A stretch of 5,960 bases of DNA from an uncultured Lachnospiraceae bacterium (GCA_948665105.1 CAPNGW010000162.1:1-5960); one strand, 5' to 3'; numbered from the stretch's first letter, positions 1 through 4,985 are shown. Made by a program: numbers and translations. Notes: a model not told the origin generated them from the letters alone.

Positions 1-1333
1 CCTCCGCCAGGGCCGTGGCGCTCTCGGCCAGCTGAACAGAGCCTATATTTACCTGCTCCACTGCTCCCTGGACATTCTTAAGGGTGCCACTGAGCCTGCG
101 GTTCAGCTTCCGCATGGATTCCAAAAGTCCATGAAAATCACCCACATATGAGGCTTCATTCTTGGCCGTAATGGCAAAGTTCCCGCCTGCCATCTGCCCT
201 AACATATCGTCGGCGTCCTGAATCACAGTCTCCAGATTCTTCACAAGCACATGGGCTGCATCCGCCAGCACGCGGGTCTCGTCTTTGGTCTGAATATCAG
301 GAACCGGCGTGTGCAAATCTCCCTCCGCCAGAAGCCTTAATCGCTCCGAGCATAGTCCAATGGGTGTTCCGATGGTCTTTCCGATAAATTTTGCAGTGCG
401 GGCTCCCACACCCAAAGCTATGATGGCAACCACCACGGCTATGAGAATAGAGACAAGGGTGCCACCCATAAAGTCCATGATGGGGGCATTTAAGGCCACA
501 CTCCAGCCATCCGTGCCCGGGATGGGTGCAAAGGCCAGAAGCTTTATGGAACCGCCATACAGATACATACCGCTTCCTGTTTCTCCCTGAATCATTCTGG
601 TCTCCAGTCTGGCAATGGCGTTAAGAGAGGAATCTGATTTTGCCATCTCAATGGTATTTTCCTGATTCAGGGCAATTTCCTCATTGGTATGGGCGATGGT
701 TACGCCTGAAGAGCTGAGCATATAGCAGGCCGCATTGTCGCTGACCTTAATACTGTCTGCAATATTATTTAAAAAGTCCTGCTGGGGCACCAGAAATACC
801 ACGCCCACAACCTCTGTTTCCGGGATTCCCCACTTCCAAACCGGAGCAGCCACAATGACGCTTAAGGTTCCGTCCGTCTTGGCGAAAATAGGGTCAGATA
901 TCACAGTCTCCCCCTGCAGAGCCCTTTTGAAGTACTCCCTGTCGCTGTAATCGGTTCCGTCAATCTCACTGATGCCGTCGGTATTGATCATCTTTCCCCG
1001 TACCATTCCATAAACGGCAACTCTCTGGTCAATAATCTCCTGCTTCTGTTCAGGCGTATGGCCCGGGCTGGATAGTCTTTCCACAGAGCCCAGCTCCGTT
1101 GCAACCCTTGAGGTCACCATAAGCTCCTGGGAAACCCGGTCCGCCGTAATGCTGGCCATGGTGGATAAATCGTTTTTCAGGGCATTGATGGTGCTGTAGA
1201 GGTTCAGCGCCACCAGAATCACCGCCAGTATAAGAATGGATATCCCCATCAGCCTGGTGATATCGCTTTGCAGCCTGCCGCGGATGCTGGTTAATCTGTC
1301 GTTCTTTTTTGTTCTTTTGTTCTTCTCTTTCAT
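1..1333 (-). CDS. Methyl-accepting chemotaxis protein, dCache sensor type (C-terminus beyond window)
   Basis: Transmembrane chemoreceptor that senses a ligand outside the cell and controls CheA/CheW kinase activity. The 444 residues visible give, in order: a basic N-terminus (MKEKNKRTKKND); a membrane segment at about 26-47 (GISILILAVILVAL); an extracellular double-Cache region at about 50-285 with the typical YSDREYFKRAL...ISDPIF pattern near 129-150; a second membrane segment at about 291-312; a HAMP domain at about 314-368; a second HAMP-like stretch near 370-418 (MAGGNF, YVGDF); and the first heptads of the signalling coiled coil. The conserved kinase-contact tip lies beyond the left edge, so the gene is cut by the window, not broken. 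The ATG at 1333 is chosen because GAGGAGAG (1338-1345) precedes it at good spacing. The ligand cannot be told; dCache domains often bind amino acids or other small metabolites. It has its own promoter and follows a terminator, so it is probably monocistronic or first in its operon. Confidence 0.93.
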   Translation of the reverse strand, partial: MKEKNKRTKKNDRLTSIRGRLQSDITRLMGISILILAVILVALNLYSTINALKNDLSTMASITADRVSQELMVTSRVATELGSVERLSSPGHTPEQKQEIIDQRVAVYGMVRGKMINTDGISEIDGTDYSDREYFKRALQGETVISDPIFAKTDGTLSVIVAAPVWKWGIPETEVVGVVFLVPQQDFLNNIADSIKVSDNAACYMLSSSGVTIAHTNEEIALNQENTIEMAKSDSSLNAIARLETRMIQGETGSGMYLYGGSIKLLAFAPIPGTDGWSVALNAPIMDFMGGTLVSILIAVVVAIIALGVGARTAKFIGKTIGTPIGLCSERLRLLAEGDLHTPVPDIQTKDETRVLADAAHVLVKNLETVIQDADDMLGQMAGGNFAITAKNEASYVGDFHGLLESMRKLNRRLSGTLKNVQGAVEQVNIGSVQLAESATALAE

Positions 1334-1389
1334 ATAACTCTCCTCACATGATTAATCCCCGAGGTGTCCTTCCAATTATGTCTGTAGGG

Positions 1390-1421
1390 ATTATAACATA
1401 TTTTTCCACTTTTTTCTACAA
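1390..1421 (-). promoter_or_regulatory. Promoter of the chemoreceptor gene (extended -10)
   Basis: On the minus strand a perfect TATAAT (1390-1395) is preceded by TGT, giving an extended -10 (TGnTATAAT, 1390-1398). The best -35 look-alike, TTGTAG at 1416-1421, is 20 bp upstream, which is too far for a standard promoter, so the extended -10 probably does most of the work. The predicted start near 1383 gives a leader of about 50 bases to the ATG at 1333. I saw no flagellar sigma-28 promoter, which is often found ahead of chemoreceptor genes. Confidence 0.6.
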
Positions 1422-1424
1422 TTT

Positions 1425-1450
1425 TCCAATAAAATATTCAAATAAAATAT
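1425..1450. repeat. Tandem 13-bp direct repeat upstream of the chemoreceptor promoter
   Basis: Two adjacent 13-bp copies, TCCAATAAAATAT (1425-1437) and TCAAATAAAATAT (1438-1450), match at 12 of 13 positions. They lie just upstream of the promoter and abut the palindrome at 1448-1462. They could be an UP-element-like AT-rich activator region or a tandem protein site. Low complexity means chance is a real possibility. Confidence 0.45.
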
Positions 1451-1462
1451 GCAAATTGCATA
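1448..1462. promoter_or_regulatory. 15-bp palindrome, candidate operator upstream of the chemoreceptor gene
   Basis: TATGCAA-A-TTGCATA is a perfect palindrome with 7-bp arms around one central base. It is centred about 60 bp upstream of the -10 hexamer, a position more typical of an activator site than of a blocking repressor site. Its core TGCAA-A-TTGCA resembles the cores of the two sites ahead of the MutS2-like gene (TGCAA-T-TTGGA). The factor is unknown. Confidence 0.4.
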
Positions 1463-1535
1463 AACAGTCTTGTCCCGCCTGTTGCTGCTTGCCAAGGTCG
1501 TACTCATCATTATTCATCACTTTTTCTTGCTTTTT

Positions 1536-1575
1536 AAAAATAGAGCATATAGATTTTCAGTTTCTATATGCTCTA
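1536..1575 (-). terminator. Rho-independent terminator of the Rpn-family gene
   Basis: A perfect 12-bp inverted repeat (1541-1552 with 1564-1575, arm TAGAGCATATAG as read on the plus strand) can extend by one A-T pair, leaving a 9-base loop. Read on the minus strand it is followed directly by TTTTT (1536-1540). It starts 39 bases after the Rpn stop codon. On the plus strand no T-run follows the stem, so the terminator is oriented for the minus strand. The stem is AT-rich, so efficiency may be moderate. Confidence 0.75.
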
Positions 1576-1613
1576 ACGCTGTTACTATATTTGATTTTCA
1601 TTGATATGATTGA

Positions 1614-1808
1614 TTACGCCAGCTGCATAACCTCTGCTTCCAGTTCTCTTAATTCATCAAATGATAATGAGGGAACACACAGAGCAATTTCTTCAAGGGA
1701 TAGCTTTCCCATTTTTATCATTCTTTCCGCTGTTTCTCTTGCTTCACTATTTTTAATATCTTCTGCATATGCTTCCAAAATCTGCTCATCATCAAACAAT
1801 GTCATCAT
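1614..1808 (-). CDS. Candidate internal in-frame product of the Rpn gene (64 aa, RpnS-like)
   Basis: Within the Rpn gene, Met217 (ATG at 1808-1806, followed at once by Met218) would start a 64-residue protein in the same frame, covering only the C-terminal helical region and ending at the same stop. It is preceded by a seven-base consensus Shine-Dalgarno, AGGAGGT (1819-1825), inside codons for QEVV; the gap is about 10-11 bases, slightly long but usable. Family knowledge: some E. coli Rpn genes express a short C-terminal form from an internal start, and this form counteracts the full-length nuclease. The same role here is inference. The alternative is that the motif is an accident of Glu-Glu-Val-type codons. 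Confidence 0.4.
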   Translation of the reverse strand: MMTLFDDEQILEAYAEDIKNSEARETAERMIKMGKLSLEEIALCVPSLSFDELRELEAEVMQLA

Positions 1809-2456
1809 AATGTCTACAACCTCCTGTTCCTTATTTTCGAGATATTCTTTTAATACATTTCGGTTTTTACAGATATGGATAGTTTCCGTTACTGCTTTCT
1901 TTGTCTGCCCATATTTCTTTCTCTGCTCATTATACACCTTACAGAAAATAATATACTGCCCGATAATATTGTTCTCATCCTCTTGATAAAGCACCTTGAC
2001 TTCTGCGTCTACTGCTATCTTTTCACCGTTAAAAAAATCTTTTGAAAGTGATATGGTATCAGGCGGGTTCTTCAGCCTTTCGCCCGTAAATATCACATAC
2101 AGTTCAGGTTTGGGCATATTTACTTTTTTAGAACCATACAGATTTTGCTTGGTACGCTTGAAAAAATCGTGGTACGTCTGAATCAGATACATCAGCGCAC
2201 GAATGATGATATTCAATGTCCATGTGGATTGACTCTCAACCAAAATGACAAGTCTGCCGCCAACCGAAAATCCAAGGTCATTATAGTCTGCGTCTACCAG
2301 TATGTGCTTAATGGTAACATCTTTTATATCATCTTCCGTCACATCGCTGTCCTCTGGGTGAAGTGCCTTGTACAATCGGAGCAGATATTTTTTATCTTGA
2401 AACAAATTTGTGAATACGCTATCTTTTATTTTACGCTTTGGCGTGCTTTGTGCCAT
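1614..2456 (-). CDS. Rpn-family recombination-promoting nuclease / putative transposase (PD-(D/E)XK)
   Basis: A 280-residue protein of the Rpn / PD-(D/E)XK nuclease-transposase family. The N-terminal KDSVFTNLF fits the family's opening helix. The active-site region is YNDLGF at 58-63 and VESQSTW at 73-79, which suggests Asp60, Glu74 and Gln76 as catalytic residues, Gln replacing the usual Lys as is common in this family. Conserved helices follow (IIIRALMYLIQTYHDFF, 83-99). The C-terminus (about 217-280) is a separate small helical region with GKLSLEEIA and SFDELRELEAE. Family knowledge: E. coli Rpn proteins are DNA endonucleases that raise recA-independent recombination, and phage-defence toxicity has been reported. 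The start is supported by GAGGTG (2462-2467) five bases before the ATG. The gene is visibly AT-richer than its neighbours and has its own promoter and terminator, which suggests horizontal acquisition (inference). The frame is intact and the catalytic residues are present. Confidence 0.9.
   Translation of the reverse strand: MAQSTPKRKIKDSVFTNLFQDKKYLLRLYKALHPEDSDVTEDDIKDVTIKHILVDADYNDLGFSVGGRLVILVESQSTWTLNIIIRALMYLIQTYHDFFKRTKQNLYGSKKVNMPKPELYVIFTGERLKNPPDTISLSKDFFNGEKIAVDAEVKVLYQEDENNIIGQYIIFCKVYNEQRKKYGQTKKAVTETIHICKNRNVLKEYLENKEQEVVDIMMTLFDDEQILEAYAEDIKNSEARETAERMIKMGKLSLEEIALCVPSLSFDELRELEAEVMQLA
1819..1825 (-). promoter_or_regulatory. Internal Shine-Dalgarno within the Rpn gene
   Basis: Minus-strand AGGAGGT is complementary to the 16S rRNA tail over seven bases, a closer match than the gene's own GAGGTG at 2462-2467. 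It lies 10 bases before the ATG at 1808-1806, in frame with the gene. Confidence 0.45.
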
Positions 2457-2469
2457 TTTATCACCTCGC

Positions 2470-2479
2470 TATTGCAATA
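2470..2479. repeat. 10-bp palindrome in the Rpn leader
   Basis: TATTGCAATA is a perfect 10-bp palindrome between the predicted transcription start (about 2496) and the ribosome binding site of the Rpn gene. It shares TTGCAA with the sites upstream of the MutS2-like gene but lacks the central spacer base, so I do not count it as the same motif. It could be an operator or a chance AT-rich palindrome. Confidence 0.25.
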
Positions 2480-2502
2480 CAGCTTACTCCTGCCACATCT
2501 CA

Positions 2503-2531
2503 ATTATACAAAAAAATGCCTGCCTTTACAA
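2503..2531 (-). promoter_or_regulatory. Sigma-A promoter of the Rpn-family gene
   Basis: Minus strand: -35 TTGTAA (2526-2531), a 17-bp spacer, then a perfect -10 TATAAT (2503-2508). The predicted start near 2496 gives a leader of about 40 bases to the ATG at 2456. The promoter sits in the 98-base gap after the MutS2-like gene, so the nuclease gene can be transcribed independently of it. No convincing terminator for the MutS2-like gene was found in the gap, so read-through is also possible. Confidence 0.65.
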
Positions 2532-2554
2532 TAAAATTCACATGAAACTATACA

Positions 2555-4510
2555 TCATTCCTCATATTCTATCTTCGCCTCTGTATATTTCCGTTCCATG
2601 TCATGGCGGATTTTTCGGTGCTCTACGGTGTCAAACACAATGGAAAAATCATAATCCTCCGGGTACATCTCTCTGGCTGATACCTGGAGCTTCACCCGCT
2701 TGTGGTTAATCCAGATTTTCTTATCGGGAAGCTGTACACGAAGCACGCCTTTTTCATTGACGGGGGTGCAGACGATTCCGATTTTTTTATCGGGCAGCAC
2801 CATCACGCTGTCACCCCTGTGGTACAGCTCCGTCAGGTTTTCTGTGGCTGCCGGCTTCTTTGTCTTCTGAATTTTGGGAGATTTCCGGTAAACGGCAGGC
2901 TTCCCTTCGTTATTTCCGGAATTATCGGTAATCCCTTCTATGCCATCCCGGTCTCCGGCTGCCAAATCAAATCCGTATTCCTCTGGCGCCTCCATGCCAT
3001 AGGCCGCGGCAGCCGCAGTCTTTAACATCCTCACCGGCATCCCCAGCTTCCTGGCAATGTAGAAGGCACAGCTCTCCCCCGCTTCTCCGATTATCATTCG
3101 ATAGGTGGGCCTTAGGGTCTCCCGGTCAAATTCCATCCGGGCGTTGGTCACGGCCTCCGTCCTTGCCGCGTACTCCTTCACCTCCGGGTAGTGGGTGGTC
3201 ACCAGGAACAGGCACCCGCTCTTTTTAAGTTCCTCTAAAATGGAAACGGCAATTCCCATACCCTCGGTGGGGTCCGTTCCAGAGCCCAGCTCATCCATCA
3301 CCACCAGGCTTTCTTCGTTGACCTCGTTTATAATTTCCAGCGCATTCCTGATATGAGCGGAAAAAGTAGACAAATTCTCTGTCAGCTTCTGTCCGTCACC
3401 GATATCACACAGGAACGCACTGTTCATACAGATGTCCGCTTCCTGGCAGGTAACGTGCAGTCCACACTGGGCCATGAGGCAGTTCAGAGCCACCGTTTTA
3501 ATGGCCACGGTCTTGCCGCCTGTGTTAGGGCCTGTGATGACAATTCCCCGGATTCCGCTGCCAATCTCAAATTGCAGCGGTACACAAATTTTCCGCTCTA
3601 TAAGTGGGTGTCTGGCATTTTTCATCAAAATCCTCCGCTCCAGATTAATCCTTGGAGCCACCGCTCCCATGTCCAGACTTAATTTCCCCTTGGAGAAAAT
3701 AAAATCCAGCTTCTCCATTACCCGGATATTTTCCTCCATGGCCTCTGCCCCGTCAGCTACCATGGCCGTCAGGGTATAGAGAATCCGATGCACCTCGTTT
3801 TCCTCATCTATTTTCAAAATCTGCAATTCCTCGTAAAGCTTCGCCACACCCAGAGGCTCCACAAAGAAGGTATTGCCGGTGGAGGATTTGTCAATGGTGC
3901 TGCCTTGTATTTTCCATTTATACTCCTTTTTGACGGGAACGCAAATCCGGCCGTTTCTAAGGGTACAGAAGCTGTCTGCCATACAGTCCTTGTTGGAGCG
4001 CATAATCTGCTCGGCCTTCTGTTTCATGCTCTCCTGGGTCTTTGCAATTTCACCCCGGATTTGGAGCAGGGCTTTTGAGGCGTAATCATCCACCATGCCG
4101 CCCCGAATCTGCCTTGCAATTTCTTCTCGCAGCTCATCCATGGCAGTGAGATTCAGCTCGTAATAGGCCAGGGCATTTTCCTGCTGCTTTCCGCGAATGA
4201 GATAATCCTTCAGCCGGCGTACTGCAACCAGAAGCTTCTCCATCCGCTCCAGCTGATAGGGGGTTAAGCAGCTCTCCTTCTGGGCCAGCGCGACGATTTC
4301 TTTGGCTTCCTCCACTGAGGTCAGAGGCGGAGCCCCACACAATTCAATAAAGCTCCGGGCGTCCGTGGTGTTTTTTAAGCTTTTTCTCAATTCACTTTCC
4401 TTGAGGAAGTACGTCATCCCTTTAATTTTTTCTCTGGCACTCTCCGTCAAAGCCAGTTCTGTCCAGGATTCTTTTACTTTATTAAATTCTAATATAATTT
4501 CTGTATTCAT
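2555..4510 (-). CDS. MutS2-like ATPase lacking the Smr nuclease domain
   Basis: A 651-residue ABC-type ATPase of the MutS family, MutS2 branch. Residues 1 to about 300 form the helical core/lever region (for example NGRICVPVKKEYK and GSTIDKSSTGNTFFVEP, typical of MutS2). The ATPase follows: Walker A GPNTGGKT at 327-334, the NLSTFSAH signature at 379-386, Walker B with LVVMDELGSGTDPTEG at 402-417, and TTHYPEVKEYA at 438-448. After a low-complexity linker (about 520-557), a small KOW-like beta region starts at GDSVMVLP (about 566) and carries LPDKKI twice. The protein ends at an acidic tail without the Smr domain or the post-ATPase coiled coil of canonical MutS2 (about 780-790 residues). MutS2 proteins have been tied to recombination suppression and, in Bacillus subtilis, to resolving collided ribosomes. 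The ATG at 4510 is preferred to an in-frame ATG at 4567, which would add a hydrophobic stretch encoded by the leader hairpin. AAAGGA lies 10 bases upstream. Confidence 0.9.
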   Translation of the reverse strand: MNTEIILEFNKVKESWTELALTESAREKIKGMTYFLKESELRKSLKNTTDARSFIELCGAPPLTSVEEAKEIVALAQKESCLTPYQLERMEKLLVAVRRLKDYLIRGKQQENALAYYELNLTAMDELREEIARQIRGGMVDDYASKALLQIRGEIAKTQESMKQKAEQIMRSNKDCMADSFCTLRNGRICVPVKKEYKWKIQGSTIDKSSTGNTFFVEPLGVAKLYEELQILKIDEENEVHRILYTLTAMVADGAEAMEENIRVMEKLDFIFSKGKLSLDMGAVAPRINLERRILMKNARHPLIERKICVPLQFEIGSGIRGIVITGPNTGGKTVAIKTVALNCLMAQCGLHVTCQEADICMNSAFLCDIGDGQKLTENLSTFSAHIRNALEIINEVNEESLVVMDELGSGTDPTEGMGIAVSILEELKKSGCLFLVTTHYPEVKEYAARTEAVTNARMEFDRETLRPTYRMIIGEAGESCAFYIARKLGMPVRMLKTAAAAAYGMEAPEEYGFDLAAGDRDGIEGITDNSGNNEGKPAVYRKSPKIQKTKKPAATENLTELYHRGDSVMVLPDKKIGIVCTPVNEKGVLRVQLPDKKIWINHKRVKLQVSAREMYPEDYDFSIVFDTVEHRKIRHDMERKYTEAKIEYEE

Positions 4511-4542
4511 TTTTTCTGTTTCCTTTCTGATTAAAAAAGCGC

Positions 4543-4575
4543 AAAAAAAGCACAGCCAAACAGCCATGCTTTCTT
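4543..4575 (-). terminator. Hairpin plus T-run in the leader of the MutS2-like gene (attenuator or small-RNA terminator)
   Basis: On the minus strand, bases 4575-4562 can pair with 4557-4544 through 14 consecutive pairs (four of them G-U) around a GTTT loop. The 3' arm runs into seven T's (4549-4543), then GCGC and six more T's. This is intrinsic-terminator geometry, although part of the T-run is used in the stem. It lies between the upstream sigma-A promoter (4817-4845) and the ATG at 4510. It could end a short RNA made from that promoter, or act as an attenuator for the MutS2-like gene. Confidence 0.45.
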
Positions 4576-4583
4576 AAACCACA

Positions 4584-4589
4584 ATTATA
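4584..4589 (-). promoter_or_regulatory. Possible -10 box close to the MutS2-like gene
   Basis: A perfect minus-strand TATAAT overlaps the edge of the first direct repeat (4585-4608). The base 17 bp upstream begins only a weak -35 match (TAGCAA, 4607-4612). If used, the start would be near 4577, just before the hairpin at 4543-4575, and proteins bound to the repeats would compete with RNA polymerase. The AT-rich context makes a chance match possible. Confidence 0.35.
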
Positions 4590-4639
4590 TAATGCAATTT
4601 GGAATATTGCTACAGTTATATATTGCAATTTGGAATATT
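4585..4639. repeat. Two 24-bp direct repeats, each holding an imperfect palindrome (candidate tandem operators)
   Basis: Copies at 4585-4608 and 4616-4639 match at 23 of 24 positions and are offset by 31 bp, close to three DNA turns. Each contains a 19-bp near-palindrome centred on one T: ATATTGCAA-T-TTGGAATAT in the second copy (4620-4638, arms mismatched at one position) and ATAATGCAA-T-TTGGAATAT in the first (4589-4607, mismatched at two). Same-face spacing and dyad symmetry are what a dimeric DNA-binding protein with two adjacent sites would need. They lie 75-129 bp upstream of the MutS2-like ATG and overlap the possible -10 at 4584-4589. The binding factor is unknown. Confidence 0.6.
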
Positions 4640-4654
4640 ACTATCATGTGAAGC

Positions 4655-4772
4655 AAATGTAAGGCAAAACGCCACCGGCATAAGCCGCTGACAAATGGGC
4701 AGACTCCAAGCGTATCACGCAAGCTTTCGTCTGTCCCGCAATATTTAGTTTGCGTTTTTCTCCATTACATTT
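4655..4772 (-). ncRNA. Candidate structured RNA with a three-way junction
   Basis: Read as minus-strand RNA, this stretch can fold into a basal stem and two inner hairpins. Basal stem: 4765-4772 with 4655-4662 (8 bp), 4762-4763 with 4663-4664, and 4752-4758 with 4666-4672 (7 bp, AAAACGC with GCGTTTT), separated by small bulges. Hairpin A: 4735-4737 and 4729-4733 with 4697-4699 and 4700-4704 (8 bp, one bulged base), capped by GCGT-GAT-ACGC at 4710-4720. Hairpin B: CGGC-TTAT-GCCG at 4676-4687. I do not recognise a known riboswitch or RNA family. The 5' arm of the basal stem lies inside the 12-codon ORF. Alternatives are a MITE-like repeat with terminal inverted repeats, or a decayed gene. Confidence 0.45.
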
Positions 4773-4783
4773 ACCACCGACAT
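4745..4783 (-). CDS. 12-residue leader-peptide-like ORF (MSVVNVMEKNAN)
   Basis: ATG at 4783-4781 followed by 11 sense codons and TAA (4747-4745). A perfect AGGAGG (4791-4796) lies seven bases before the ATG, and a good promoter starts transcription about 27 bases before it, so the ORF has the signals of an efficiently translated gene. Another in-frame ATG at 4789-4787 is too close to the Shine-Dalgarno. The peptide has no signal sequence, membrane segment or recognisable family. Its second half forms the 5' arm of the basal stem of the structured RNA, as expected of a regulatory leader peptide. The alternative is a gene start whose body has been lost; no frame continues into a protein I recognise. 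Confidence 0.45.
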   Translation of the reverse strand: MSVVNVMEKNAN

Positions 4784-4790
4784 CAACATT

Positions 4791-4796
4791 CCTCCT
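4791..4796 (-). promoter_or_regulatory. Consensus ribosome binding site of the 12-codon ORF
   Basis: Minus-strand AGGAGG, seven bases before the ATG at 4783. It is stronger than the sites of the full-length genes in the window, which is the main reason to take so short an ORF seriously. Confidence 0.55.
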
Positions 4797-4816
4797 GAAT
4801 TTTAATTTCTTTTATT

Positions 4817-4845
4817 ATATTAACCGAATTTCTGTCTTGCGTCAA
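4817..4845 (-). promoter_or_regulatory. Sigma-A promoter upstream of the 12-codon ORF and structured RNA
   Basis: Minus strand: -35 TTGACG (4840-4845, five of six consensus bases), a 17-bp spacer, and -10 TAATAT (4817-4822). An overlapping TATAAT (4814-4819) gives a 20-bp spacer and is less likely. The predicted start near 4810 makes an RNA of about 265 bases if it ends at the hairpin at 4543-4575, or a roughly 300-base leader for the MutS2-like gene if it reads through. Confidence 0.65.
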
Positions 4846-4985
4846 TCTTTTTGAAAAACCATAAAAGCTTTTCTCCAGGCCCGGTTTCTGCAATTTTACC
4901 TCAAAGCATCTTTACTGGCATCAGTTTAAAGAAACATCAAAAAATCAATATCAATTCCGGCGAGGCTAATGAAAATACTTCCTCA
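4846..4985 (-). other. phoU downstream spacer without a clear gene or terminator
   Basis: This 140-base stretch between the phoU stop and the next promoter holds no ORF with a ribosome binding site. A run of six T's (minus strand, near 4940) is not preceded by a convincing stem. A weak AAACC/GGTTT pairing around 4853-4888 ends in TTTTT but has only about five base pairs. Where pst-phoU transcription ends is therefore not visible. Confidence 0.4.

Noticed and set aside
1309..1986. 225-codon plus-strand ORF overlapping the Rpn gene and the spacer before it
   Set aside because: It is antisense to the Rpn gene, has no recognisable domain, and its low-complexity Ser/Phe/Leu composition is what the reverse strand of AT-rich coding DNA gives.
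3353..3779. Overlapping plus-strand ORFs of 109 and 115 codons
   Set aside because: They are shadows of the MutS2-like ATPase core on the opposite strand, with no ribosome binding site or family resemblance.
4511..4567. N-terminal extension of the MutS2-like protein from the ATG at 4567
   Set aside because: It would begin inside the hairpin at 4543-4575, encodes a hydrophobic stretch (AVWLCFFCAFLI) absent from the family, and has no good ribosome binding site; the ATG at 4510 fits.
4651..4774. Longer frames through the structured region as a coding gene or RiPP precursor
   Set aside because: Two other minus-strand frames stay open for about 40-50 codons, but neither has a start with a ribosome binding site or a recognisable core peptide; the AGGAGG serves the 12-codon frame.
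4651..4846. Known riboswitch (c-di-GMP, TPP, cobalamin, purine, SAM and similar)
   Set aside because: The conserved boxes of these classes, as I remember them, are not present; only the general three-way-junction shape is shared.
4853..4888. Possible phoU terminator (AAACC/GGTTT pairing ending in TTTTT, minus strand)
   Set aside because: Only about five base pairs with a large loop, and part of it approaches the next promoter; too weak to call.
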